Below, in pieces: positions 10,388-21,109 of a stretch of 64,000 nucleotides of DNA (positions within the stretch are counted from its first letter, which is position 1; every line of letters starts with the position of its first letter). The DNA lies in contig JAPDPK010000004.1 in the NCBI GenBank assembly GCA_031772115.1, positions 13,538,001 to 13,602,000 of the forward strand, in the 5' to 3' direction. The DNA comes from Heritiera littoralis (lineage: Eukaryota; Streptophyta; Magnoliopsida; Malvales; Malvaceae). The notes beneath the pieces are model-generated. The model made no database searches, had not been told where the DNA came from, and saw nothing but the letters and a program-made list of their open reading frames with translations. A program made the translations under genes and the position numbers.

Positions 10388-13050
10388 TGTAGACACCTAA
10401 TTTTGTCCGGATTTTACAAATTATTTTGACAAATTTTATTATTATTATTTTTATTTTTTATTTTCATTTTCATTTTTCTTATTTATTTTGTTATTATCCA
10501 TATTACTATTATTATTAGTTTTATTATTATTATCTTTTCTAATATCAATATTATTTTTATTATTATTATTATTATTATTATTAAAATTAATTATTATTAT
10601 TATCACCAGTCCCGAAAGCATTAAAGGCTTCAGATTTTTCGGATTTGCCGGTTCCCTGCCCTAGCCGCCGGCGCCTTAACCCTAGCCAAATCCCATCTTC
10701 CACGCCGTGAATCCCGCTCCAACAGGAGCCTATCGATTCTGCGAACGCAAAAGGCTAAGGGAGGGCTCCAACACCGTTTAAGAAGACCCCGAGCAAAGGA
10801 TTTTTCCTGGACTTGGGAGAACAGGACAGAGACCCCTAAAAAACACAACACACAGAAACACAACCCTCACCACCGAAACCCTAAACACCACCCTCACCAC
10901 CGAAACCCCAAACACCACCACCCAAGCCAAAACAAACCCCCTAACCCAGATCTGGAAAACCCCTAGCCCAGATCTGGAAAACCTTAGATCCGAAACCCTC
11001 AAAACAACCTAGAGCCCCACCACCCGAACCGGTTCCTGCAAACACACACACACACATACCAACAAATCACAAAAAACCAAGATCACAACCAGATCTAAAA
11101 ACCCAAAAAATAAAAAAATAAAAAAGGAAAGGGTTTCGGTTTTCAGATCTATAAGGTTAGAGGAATTTTCGAGAGCAACGAAGCCCAGATCTGAGGAGAG
11201 GGAGCCGAAGGAAGTGTTTCTAGGCCGTCGGGAGTATCACCAGCAACCGGCGCACGGCGGCGCACGGTGGCCGGAAATCGCCCAGAGGAAGAGAGAGCCG
11301 AGAGGGTTTAGGGATTTTTTGTTGGAGAGGCCGGTGGAAATGAGGGAGTAAAAAAATTTGGGGCCTTTTATAGAGAGCAAAACGCAGCGTTTCGGTGAGC
11401 CCAGGAGATCCGCGCGTAGCCCCGACCCGACCCGAGGTCCGCGCGACCCGCTTCTGCCACCCGCGTGCTGACCCGGCTCCGCTTCCACTTGCGACCCGCG
11501 TGATCAGCCTGACCCGGCACTTCGACCCGCTCCGATTGGGTATATATATGTTTTTTCTTTATTTTGTTTTTAGTTATTTGTTAATTGTAGCAAAAGGAAA
11601 AATAATAATAATAATAGAAAATATAGTAAAGCAAAAAATAAATAAATAGTATAAATAGAATAGAATAAAAATAAAATGAATACATGGTTTTAAAAGAAAA
11701 GATAAATAAATATAAAAGATATATAGTTTTAAAGTATATAAATTTTATAAAATACATATAATGAATAAAAAATGAATGAATGAACAAATTTATAGTTTTA
11801 ACATGTATGAAAATAAATGTGTAAAATACATACATAAATATAGAAATATATGGCTTTAAAACATATTAATATATATTTTACGTAGAATATATAAATAAGT
11901 ATATAAAAATGTATATATACATAAATTATACAAAAGCATATTCTTGAAATGAAAATAAATTTTATTAGATAAATGAAATGTGGGCTAAGGAAAAATAATA
12001 ATAATAAATGAAGAATAATAATAAAAATAAAGTAAAATAAAATAAGTATGAAATCCCGATGATGGGATGTCATGAAACTCACAAGTAGTGATTTCTTGAC
12101 TGATCCCTAGGTGAGAAGAGTCGTACTAAATGTTACCAGAGTATTGGGATATTTAGTATGATTTTTCAATAATTTTCTTTAAAAACAAAAATAAGTAAGT
12201 TTTAAGAAAGGAAAAGGAAATTAATAATAAAAATTAGGTTTAATTAAATAAAATTAGTCCGATGATGGGATGTCATGAAACTCACAAGTAGTGATTTCTT
12301 GACTGATCCCTAGGTGAGAGAAGTTCACTAAGTGTTACCAGAGTATTGGGATACTTAGTGCAATTTTTCAATAATAAGAATTTTTATTTAAAATAAATAA
12401 AGAAATATTTATATAAAAAATCAAAAAAATTCATTTGCATCATTTATTATCTGTTTGCATCATTCGCATCCATAATAATTTTTAAAGCGAGTGTGAATCT
12501 TCCGATGATGAGATTCTATAGAACTCACAAGTAGTGATTCTTAAGAAATCTCTAGGTGAAGAAAATTATTTCAAATATTACCAGAGTATTGGGATATTTG
12601 ATTTAATTTTTCAATACAAAAAGGTTCACATTCACTTTTGAAAAATAAAATTTAACTTTTTAAAATAAAACAAAATAAATTTACAAATAAAAAAATGATT
12701 TTGAATAAAAAAATTTGCAATAAAATAAGAATTATTTTTAAATGTTAAATTGAGACCATTTTATTAAAACAAAAAAGGATAACACATGATTATTATGGTA
12801 CCGTTCTTAACGGGCGTCGTGGGGGTGCTAATCCTTCCCCACGCGTAACCGTACCCCCGAACCCAAGTTTTGTTTTCGCAGACCAAAGATTATCTTTTTA
12901 ATGAAACTTAATTAATTTTGAGATTTTGTTGAAAAGATAAATGTTTTCAGGTGGCCAATCACACCTAGTCAAAAAAGATTGGTGGCGACTCCCATCATTT
13001 TTGTTTTTAAACGCTTTTTCAAAATCGTCGAGCGCGAAGCCGTTACGACA
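10388..13050 (+). repeat. 5' LTR of the Tat/Ogre-like element (2663 bp)
   Basis: It starts TGTAGACACC and ends CCGTTACGACA. It has an (ATT)n-rich start, a GC-rich block of about 930 bp (10610-11545) with AAACCCTA telo-box-like words, an AT-rich stretch (11545-12050), three related direct-repeat modules (12055-12616), and an AT-rich end. Short open frames within it recur identically in the other LTR simply because the LTRs are identical. Confidence 0.93.
12055..12616 (+). repeat. Three direct-repeat modules inside the 5' LTR
   Basis: Modules of about 117 bp start at 12055, 12258 and 12501. Each has CGATGATG, then ACTCACAAGTAGTGATT, CTAGGTGA, TTACCAGAGTATTGGGATA and TTTTTCAATA. The first two are nearly identical and the third is more diverged. 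AT-rich spacers separate them. The same set lies at 23332-23893 in the other LTR. Confidence 0.88.
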
Positions 13051-13053
13051 GTT

Positions 13054-13071
13054 TGGCGACTCCACTGGGGA
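13054..13071 (+). other. Primer binding site of the Tat/Ogre-like element
   Basis: TGGCGACTCCACTGGGGA lies three bases after the 5' LTR. A TGGCGAC...GGGGA site of this kind is the tRNA-Arg type I recall for Ogre/Tat elements; the tRNA assignment is from memory. The position and TGG start are standard for a primer site. Confidence 0.8.
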
Positions 13072-14064
13072 CGCTTTTGAGGGTCAAGCCATTCATTAAT
13101 TACGTGTTATCCAAAGTTTTAATTTAATAGTCTTGAATGATAGTTAAACTTAATTCACTTGGATTTTGAAAATGATTTTGTTTGCATTTGCATTTTATGT
13201 TATTTATTTTATGTTTTATATTTGTATATACTTATTCTTAATAAATTGTCGGGGCATTGTAGAATAAGGGTTATCGGTTGATAAATGTTCCCTCATTCAC
13301 ACACTTGCACATGCATTCGCATAACATGAGCCCTATACCCGGGTTTTGTCCTTTTTAGGAGGGAGTAGAGTACCTTTGCCCTCGTGAGGTAATCACCTCC
13401 GCAATGGCAAATGAAATACTCCCACTCAAATTATTTCTCTACTAGTCCAGAGTGGACGTCAGTAAGAGGTGATTTGGGAACCTTTAGTTTCTTAAAACCA
13501 AGCCCAGCATATAGAAAGCCTCAAAAGGCCAGCCTTAGGTAGAGCCATGTCCAATTTTCGCAGAAATTATCCTAAGATTAGGACACATAAGGGAACATTT
13601 TTACTATTTTCTTCATATCATAACTCTAATCATTTTTCAAACTCGTATTTTCATAAAATCAAGATATATTTTTTTTTTGTTATTCTCAAATAAAATTTCA
13701 TAATTTTACAATTTTAAAGAATAAAACAAAGATTTACTCGGTTTTTCTTTTTTGTTTAAAAACAACATGAAAATATACCTTCATTCTTTAATACCACAAA
13801 AAAATATATACATTTTTTATTCTTTTTTTGAACTTATGCATAGACATAAAATTTTTTTACATTATCATATTTCTTCAAAAAAATAAAAAGGAAGTTAAAG
13901 AAAATAAATTATGGTGTGAAAATAAGATTTTTTTAAATAAAAAAAAAAGAGAGAGCAAAAAGAAAAATCTATTCTTTAAAAGAAAAAAGGGAAATCATCA
14001 AACTCTAAAAAAAAAAAAAGAAAGGGGAAAGAATTTATTCATTGAACTTAAATAAGAGAAAATT
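13072..14064 (+). other. Leader region between primer site and first ORF
   Basis: This 1-kb non-coding leader is AT-rich with A/T homopolymers. A long leader is usual in large Tat-lineage elements and may carry packaging signals. I see no conserved motif or ORF; the small open frame at 13828-14055 is low-complexity Lys/Asn and probably not a gene. Confidence 0.6.
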
Positions 14065-15129
14065 TTGATTCTTTTATTCTTAAATTTTAGCACGGCATAT
14101 CTCATTACATCACATAATAAGGAGGGCATTTATCTTTTTAGGTTAAAGGAGGTCAGAAACATGGGATATCAATTAGAAGCTAGACTTACTGCTCTGGAGA
14201 ATAATCAAGAGGAGTTTGGACATGACATACGGGAGATAAAGGGGAAGCTAGGTAAGATAATGAAGATGCTTGAAAGCTTTGGAGAGACTAAAGTGGTTCA
14301 TCCTCAAGGCTCATCGTCATTTCCAAGACAACTACACGTTGAATCATCAGCAAGTGGAGACCATTCGACTCTTCATGAAATGGCTTGCCAGGGACACTCC
14401 GATGCTCTCAACTGTCCTGACGATGATCCCGTGGTAGAAGAGGCTATGAAAAGGGTGAAAAAGGTAATGGATGAACTTAAGGGCCTTACGACTAAAGCTA
14501 AACCTTGTGGCTTCAAACAATCCATACCAAGTAGGCCATTACAAAACCCTAACCTTCATCAGCCACCTATCCGAGCACTCCAAACAGGACCTCCTACTTT
14601 TGTTCGACCTCCGCGAATTGGTCCACGGCCAAACTTTTATCCTCGACCTACTTTTCAACCACATGTTCAAGCTTTTGGAACAGGATCTCCTAGTCTCGCC
14701 CAACCTTTACATACCTGTTCATCTGTGAACCCATATGCCCATGCCAATTCTATTCGACCACCTTTTCAACAAGTCCCTAACGCCCCAGCTTTTGTGCCAC
14801 TACCTGCTCAAGTTAAAAATCTAGCTCTTGGCCAAAAACAATCCAAGAAGATGAAGCGCACACAGCTTGACCCTTTACCCGTAACATATGGCAAACTTTT
14901 CCCCTATCTGCTTGAAAGGCACCTTATTGCCCCTGTATTCTTAAAACCCTTGGAGCCTCCGTACCCAATATGGTACAACGTAAATGCAAGATGTGAGTAC
15001 CACGCAGGAAATATTGGGCATTCCATTGAAGATTGTAAGGCTTTCAAGTATAAGGTGAAGGGATTGATTGAAGCAAAATTGCTCGATATAGGGGAAGTGG
15101 TCAGCCAGGAATTTGCCATGCTTGATTAG
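14065..15129 (+). CDS. ORF-A: gag-related protein of the Tat/Ogre-like element
   Basis: An uninterrupted frame of 354 codons. The likelier start is the in-frame ATG at 14161 (MGYQLEARLTALENNQEEF), giving 322 residues, because the first 32 codons look like translated leader. A coiled-coil-like segment spans about residues 33-73 of the long form. A Pro-rich region follows (about 165-275). The C-terminal end holds RCEYHAGNIGHSIEDC with C310, H313, H319 and C324 (C-X2-H-X5-H-X4-C). The same spacing and similar flanks occur at the end of ORF-B. It lacks the gag capsid core, so it looks like gag ends without the middle. Ogre elements are known for an extra ORF upstream of gag with unknown role, which this could represent. 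No catalytic motif is present. Confidence 0.8.
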   Translation: MILLFLNFSTAYLITSHNKEGIYLFRLKEVRNMGYQLEARLTALENNQEEFGHDIREIKGKLGKIMKMLESFGETKVVHPQGSSSFPRQLHVESSASGDHSTLHEMACQGHSDALNCPDDDPVVEEAMKRVKKVMDELKGLTTKAKPCGFKQSIPSRPLQNPNLHQPPIRALQTGPPTFVRPPRIGPRPNFYPRPTFQPHVQAFGTGSPSLAQPLHTCSSVNPYAHANSIRPPFQQVPNAPAFVPLPAQVKNLALGQKQSKKMKRTQLDPLPVTYGKLFPYLLERHLIAPVFLKPLEPPYPIWYNVNARCEYHAGNIGHSIEDCKAFKYKVKGLIEAKLLDIGEVVSQEFAMLD

Positions 15130-15658
15130 AGTTCAGAAGATGAAAAAGCGGCTGTTGTTGTGAAATTTCTTTTTGGAAAAACTTTGAATGTAAGGGGCGT
15201 TAGTATAGTAGGGAGTGTAGTAAGGAACTTTTGAATCTTGTAAACAATTCCTTTATGAATATGAATGTTACAAGGTTTTATTTAAGTTTGCATTCACTTC
15301 ATTCATATGCGCATAATATGATTTTGTCAGAATACAATACGGCTAACAACAACTGTTTCCTTTTAAAAAAAAAAAACAAAAAAATAACAAAAACAAAAAA
15401 AAACAACAAAAACAACAAAAAAAAATAGATGATTAAAATAAATAAATGGTCAAATGACAATTTTCAATTTATTCATTTTTCTTTTCGGTATACAACTTAT
15501 GAAACTATGATAACAATAGTTAAATTTTGTTATTTTTAAATTTCCATACAATAAAAGCTTCATATTTGCATAACAAGCATGACATTTCATTCAGGGTTAT
15601 GTTGGATTAGGTGTCAAGTGGCTTGAACATCGAAAAGCTTTGGAGATAGTTTCGGGCC
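15130..15658 (+). other. Spacer between ORF-A and ORF-B
   Basis: This 529-bp stretch has A-rich homopolymers at 15365-15425 and no recognisable domain. ORF-B would need internal initiation, splicing or a separate transcript, since stops in all frames separate it from ORF-A. Confidence 0.6.
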
Positions 15659-17233
15659 ATGGAAGAAACAGAAATGATTCGAATGGAAAGGATGGAAAAA
15701 GCACAGCAAGAGATAAGAGAGCAATTATCACAGATGGCAGTTTTGTTGGAAAGGTGGAATAATGGAAAAGATATGATGGGAGGACTAGCTACTCAAGAGG
15801 GGCATCAGTTGCGAAATGCTGAGGATTCTTTTTGTCCAATTAACAGTGGCTCACGAGAAACCCAAACGTCTCAAGAGCCACCAGCAATGCCCACCAAAGA
15901 TTATGTATGCCCTAAAATGCCATCTTCAATCGACCCTAGTCGGTTTCAAGTGCATGAGACTCCTACAATGAACCCCCTCGAACCAACTCATATTGGCAAT
16001 TTGGACAGTCACAAAGATCAAGGGATGCCAGAAGTGAAAGAAGGTTCATGTTCCCGACGAAAGATAGAGCTTATAGAAGAAAGGCTTCGAATTGTTGAAG
16101 GAGTGGATTTTCATGGATCTTTGAATGCAACTAGATTATCTCTAGTACCTGGTGTGATCATTCCTTTAAAGTTCAAAGCCCCAGAATTTGAGAAGTACGA
16201 TGGGACTACATGTCCGAAAGCCCATATAACTATGTACTGTAGAAAGATGGCAGCGCATGTGCATGATGACAAACTGTTGATCCATGTCTTCCAAGAAAGC
16301 CTTAAAGGATCTGCTGCTAGGTGGTATACACAATTGGGCAGGGGCGATGTTCACTCATGGGAAGATTTGGCAAGGGCATTCGTCACCCAATATAAGCATA
16401 TTGTGGATCTGGCCCCAGATCGTTTATCTTTGCAAACCATGGAGAGGAAAGCTACTGAAGGCTTTAGAGAATATGCCAGGAGATGGAAGAATGTTGCCAC
16501 TCAAGTCCGGCCTCCCCTCACTGAAAAAGAGACTGCAGCGCTGTTTCTTAGTACCCTCCAGGCACCATATTATGATAGGATGATTGGGAGTGTTACTAAG
16601 AATTTTGCTGACATGGTAGCCTCCGGAGAGATGATTGAGAATGCAGTTAAGAGGGGCAAGATCAAGATAGATGACATTGCTGATAACAAGTCAGAAAGAA
16701 TGGAAGAAGAAGTGCGAGCAGCGATGTTTGAGGGGCAATTTCCCAGAAATTCCATTCCACCTCATCCCTATTTGCCGTACCCATCATACCATCCAACCCT
16801 GAATAATGTTTCCTGTGATCCTTATCTTTATCCACCAATCCCACAACCAGGATTCCAAGCAAACTCTTACTCCCCAGTAATTGCTCACTCACCTACCTTT
16901 GTGACTAATCCTAGAGCTCGACCTGTCCAACAACCAATAAACAACAGAAAAAGATCGAGAAGCGACCAAGGAAAAATTCCCATCTCAATCTCTGATCTCT
17001 TGCCTTTTCTAGTGAAAAACCAATATTTGGCCCCCGTTTCTTTGAGAACAGCCCCAAACCCATTGTCCAAGAGTTATGATCTGAATAGTAGATGTGACTA
17101 TCACATGGGGGCAATCGGGCATTCAACAGAAAAATGCAGGCAATTGAAGGAAAGGATTGAAGAGCTTATCAATGGGGGAATCTTGACTCAAGAACTTATG
17201 GATCAGTGGAAGTCCACTTTGATGCAAAGTTAG
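15659..17233 (+). CDS. ORF-B: full gag protein of the Tat/Ogre-like element
   Basis: An intact 524-residue ORF with a plant Tat/Ogre-type gag layout. A charged coiled-coil N-terminus (1-35) is followed by a linker and a gag capsid core at about 168-335 (KFKAPEFEKYDGTTCPKAHI, GSAARWYTQLGRGDVHSWED, EGFREYARRWKNVATQV). A Pro/Tyr-rich stretch spans 360-425. The C-terminal part has LLPFLVKNQYLAPV and a C-X2-H-X5-H-X4-C motif at C479, H482, H488 and C493. Gag would assemble the particle and bind element RNA. In autonomous relatives gag leads into protease and RT; here a TAG follows and no pol exists. No stop or frameshift decay is visible, so the protein may still be made. The start Met opens a sensible acidic helix, although Met7, Met10 and Met13 are alternatives. 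Confidence 0.9.
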   Translation: MEETEMIRMERMEKAQQEIREQLSQMAVLLERWNNGKDMMGGLATQEGHQLRNAEDSFCPINSGSRETQTSQEPPAMPTKDYVCPKMPSSIDPSRFQVHETPTMNPLEPTHIGNLDSHKDQGMPEVKEGSCSRRKIELIEERLRIVEGVDFHGSLNATRLSLVPGVIIPLKFKAPEFEKYDGTTCPKAHITMYCRKMAAHVHDDKLLIHVFQESLKGSAARWYTQLGRGDVHSWEDLARAFVTQYKHIVDLAPDRLSLQTMERKATEGFREYARRWKNVATQVRPPLTEKETAALFLSTLQAPYYDRMIGSVTKNFADMVASGEMIENAVKRGKIKIDDIADNKSERMEEEVRAAMFEGQFPRNSIPPHPYLPYPSYHPTLNNVSCDPYLYPPIPQPGFQANSYSPVIAHSPTFVTNPRARPVQQPINNRKRSRSDQGKIPISISDLLPFLVKNQYLAPVSLRTAPNPLSKSYDLNSRCDYHMGAIGHSTEKCRQLKERIEELINGGILTQELMDQWKSTLMQS

Positions 17234-19849
17234 GTCATGATGAGAAACTAGATTGGAAGAAACTGAAATGTCAAGAATTTAGAGTTTGTATTTTGTTGAA
17301 AAATGCTTGTCATTTCCACTGGCTTAGGTGACAATTGTATGAGCACAACTTTTTGCATAATTTATTTTCCAGTGGCATGAGACAAGAATGTCTCTTTTCT
17401 TCACATTAATGATAAAAATGATTCCAAAAAAATTGGTGATTACTGTCAAAGATGAATGTATTGAATCATTCTTGGATCACATCTCAACAAAATCTAAGTC
17501 AGTCGAGAGCCAAAAAGCTAAATTGGGGCATAAATTTTTGAAAGTTCGATTTTGTTTTCACTTTGACCATGATAGGGCTTTATTGTTAATGATTTTCAAG
17601 AAATAACCGATTTGCAAAACTTTTTGAGAATTTTTTTGGAAATCAATGACAGTCTCAAAGATTCTGGATAATGGCAGTCAAATATGTGGCAAGATCATTT
17701 TGAAACACCTTTCCACCTAGATTCTTGTACAAATCCCGAATTCTTCAATCCTGTATTCCCCAGATGCCTTTCGCCCATGTTTTGGGGCAAGATAAAAAAA
17801 AAAGAGAGAGAGAAAGAAAAAAAAGAGAACCAAAGTCGAGGATTTTTCCATCAATGTCCATCTACATAATACCTCGAGCTGTGCATCACCTGTTTCCGTA
17901 CATTAAGATGTGGTGTGTGAGGTCAAGTTCTACCATATTGAAATGGTATATTACAAGAAAATTTTGTTCAAAAAAAAGAAAAAAAGAGAAAGAAAGAAAA
18001 AAGAAAAAAAATGAAATTGATTGTGACATCATGCAAACATGATATTCAGAGGATTTCAAATGCCAAAGGAAAAACTTATCCTAAGAATTGCTTTTCAATA
18101 GAAGTATCTTAATTTGAGATGACGAATGGCCGTCTTTCATATTCCATTCTCAAATATAAACGTTATCCTGTTGCTACCCTTTTTGAGCCTGATAGTTTCT
18201 TTCAAAATAAACCTCCTCCAAGGATCACCCTCTACACTGGGGGGCATGTGCAGAAAGTATATTTTCGAAGAAAATAAATGATTAAGCTTTTGTTTTCGAT
18301 CAAATAAGATTTACTATGTTTTGGAAATTTTGGATAGGAATCAATAAAAAAGAAAAAAAGAAAGAAAAAGGAGGAAGGATACATGAGAAAGTACGCAAAG
18401 AAAGATGCTTCAAAGGATGAATAGGATTTTGAAAAAAAAAAGAACCAAAAAAAAAGAGGAGAAAAGAGAAAAAGAAGAAATACTTAGAAAAGTATAAAGA
18501 GAAAAGGTGCTTCGAAGCAGGTAAATGATAGATGTCTACATGAGAAGAAATGATCCTTGGATTGATCACCTTCAAATACATTTTGGGCCTGCTTATCTAT
18601 TCTTTCAGAACCCCGAACCATGGCCTACATTACGTGCTTAAAAGTCCATTTTGATCAAGTATGGATGCTTGTATCGAAGAGCTCTTCTTTGGAAGATTCT
18701 CGCCATTCTCTGGTTTGAATGAAATTTGAATTCTTGAATGCATGGTAAAGCAATCAATCAAAAAAAAATATAGAGAAAAGAAAACAAAAGAAGGAGCGCA
18801 GCTTTAGGGTGAAAACCCGAAAATGGCAGTCTAGAGCAAACAATGAACTTTCAGAGCAACAAACCAAGCAATGACACGGATTGAAAACATGGAAAAAGAA
18901 CCAATAGTCCATGAAAAATCCTCGAGATATCCAAAGATTCCGATGTCACTTGATTGCCTGACATTTTTTAAAACCTTTCTTCTTGTACATACCCTTCCTA
19001 AAAACAGAAAAGACCTCAGTCATTCGTACCTCATCTTGGCATTAGTGGAACGCCATTATTCGAGAATTTAAGAGATTGTCAAACAAGTTGTAAATTTCTT
19101 GTTTAAAATTTTGTCAAAAAAAAAAATTTTTTTTAAAAAAAAAAAGAAGAAAAAAAAAAACAAAAAAGGACAGAGAAAAAGTGATGGTATTTTGAGAAAA
19201 CTATTTTGAGCTAAGTAAAGAACCATTGTTTTTTGGATAAGTGGCAAAATGTTCCCCAAACAGAACATCCTAGTGCACCGTACTTTCAATTGTCTAGTTG
19301 AAAAGATCCGAACAGGATTTATGTCACTCGTCTTGAAAAGTAATCACTAATTTTTCGAAAGGATCGAGTATCATTTGTGAAATTTGGATTCATTCCCCCT
19401 GAAAAATAGTTATGTGGAAAATTTGTAGCACTTTTCGTCAATAGGCTATGATGAGGTACAAGAACTCTGCAAAAATGGGAAATAGAAAAGAGCTTTCATG
19501 ATCATGTTGGGGCAAAGAAAATACAAAAGACAAATGATGTTCCTCTTTGATAAGATAGAGTTTCAAAGTTAGAGAATGTACAGGATTGAGTGCCATGCAT
19601 ACATGCATACATGCACAGTATCATACAACATCAGCATTGAAAGTTTTGTGCAAAATTTTGGGATTAAAACCTGTTTCTCAAGCTAAAGGCTCGACAACAT
19701 CCAATTAAAATTTTGAAGGTTATACAACCTTTCTTCAAAACAAAAAGTCAAGTTTATTCATGATAAAGAAATTTTCAAATCCAGTTTGATTAGTGCTATG
19801 TTTAATTAAGGTTGAAGAATGATTTTCAAAAATTTCAAATATAAATTTC
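17234..19849 (+). other. Non-coding region where pol would be expected
   Basis: About 2.6 kb between gag and the tandem arrays holds no RT, RNase H, protease or integrase motif in any frame. It contains purine-rich A/G homopolymer tracts (17790-17830, 17970-18015, 18345-18480, 19115-19175) and unique-looking sequence between them. Autonomous Tat elements carry several kilobases of pol here. It is unclear whether this sequence derives from the post-integrase 3' region of an autonomous relative. Confidence 0.7.
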
Positions 19850-20830
19850 AAGTCCTCCGGGCACAAAATTGTAAGACCTCCGGGCATAAATTTCAAGTCC
19901 TCCGGGCACAATTGTAAGACCTCCAGGCATAAATTTCAAGTCCTCCGGGCACAAAATTGTAAGACCTCCGGGCATAAATTTCAAGTCCTCCGGGCACAAA
20001 ATTGTAAGACCTCCGGGCATAAATTTCAAGTCCTCCGGGCACAAAATTGTAAGACCTCCGGGCATAAATTTCAAGACCTCCGGGCACAAAATTGTAAGAC
20101 CTCCGGGCACAATTTTAAGACCTCCGGGCATAAATTTCAAGTCCTCCGGGCACAAAATTGTAAGACCTCCAGGCATAAATTTCAAGTCCTCCGGGCACAA
20201 TTGTAAGACCTCCAGGCATAAATTTCAAGTCCTCCGGGCACAAAATTGTAAGACCTCCGGGCATAAATTTCAAGTCCTCCGGGCACAAAATTGTAAGACC
20301 TCCGGGCATAAATTTCAAGTCCTCCGGGCACAAAATTGTAAGACCTCCGGGCATAAATTTCAAGACCTCCGGGCACAAAATTGTAAGACCTCCGGGCACA
20401 ATTTTAAGACCTCCGGGCATAAATTTCAAGTCCTCCGGGCACAAAATTGTAAGACCTCCAGGCATAAATTTCAAGTCCTCCGGGCACAAAATTGTAAGAC
20501 CTCCGGGCATAAATTTCAAGTCCTCCGGGCACAAAATTGTAAGACCTCCGGGCATAAATTTCAAGTCCTCCGGGCACAATTTTAAGACCTCCGGGCATAA
20601 ATTTCAAGTCCTCCGGGCACAAAATTGTAAGACCTCCGGGCATAAATTTCAAGTCCTCCGGGCACAAAATTGTAAGACCTCCGGGCATAAATTTCAAGTC
20701 CTCTGGGCACAAAATTGTAAGACCTCCGGGCACAAAATTGTAAGGCCTCCGGGCACAATTGTAAGGCCTCCGGGCAACAATCCCAAGTCCTCCGGGCAAA
20801 ATTTTAAGTCCTCCGGACACAAATCTCAAA
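19850..20830 (+). repeat. 45-bp minisatellite array with a 289-bp higher-order repeat
   Basis: The unit combines CAAGTCCTCCGGGCACAAAA and AAGACCTCCGGGCATAAATT halves, about 45 bp together, repeated for nearly 1 kb. Because 45 is divisible by three it opens long minus-strand frames of a 15-residue repeat, which are not genes. Within it a 289-bp block (about 19902-20190) is repeated (20191-20479) with no difference that I could see. The right end decays gradually (20770-20880). Confidence 0.95.
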
Positions 20831-21109
20831 TCTTTCAGGTACAAATTCTAAGTTATTCGAGTATGGTTTCGAAATTCTTTGGATGCAATCTTAAAATCAT
20901 TGATTGATGCTAAAGTGAAGAGCCTTTAGTAAGAGAAATATTGTTAAGTATGTATATATTTATGTGTATATATATTAAAAAAACAAAAAAAACAAAAAAA
21001 AAGGGAAAAAGAAAGGAAGAAAAAGAAATTCAAAAATAAAAAAATAAATAAAAAAATGCAAAAAAAAAAGAGAAGAAAAACAAAAAAACAAAAAAAAAAA
21101 CTACTATTA
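20831..21109 (+). other. A-rich spacer between the two arrays
   Basis: Decayed repeat edges are followed by a tract of long A-runs broken by G and C (20970-21100). No ORF or motif is seen. Confidence 0.6.

Noticed and set aside
11237..11488. Open frames in the GC-rich block of the Tat/Ogre-like LTR
   Set aside because: GC-rich sequence has few stops; the translations have no recognisable domain and several frames are open at once.
11581..12082. Hydrophobic Phe/Tyr/Ile-rich frames in AT-rich LTR sequence (also 22858-23359)
   Set aside because: They are translations of A/T simple sequence resembling membrane proteins. No conserved start or family.
12055..12172. C/D-box snoRNA-like pattern (ATGATGG ... 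CTGA) in the LTR modules
   Set aside because: The box C-like and box D-like words are roughly spaced as in a snoRNA, but there is no terminal stem, the third module lacks the CTGA, and two short motifs are easily found by chance.
19835..20844. Long minus-strand open frames of a 15-residue repeat
   Set aside because: They follow from a 45-bp unit that is a multiple of three and lacks a stop; other frames give further repeat peptides. There is no start context or conserved domain, so this is a minisatellite and not a gene.
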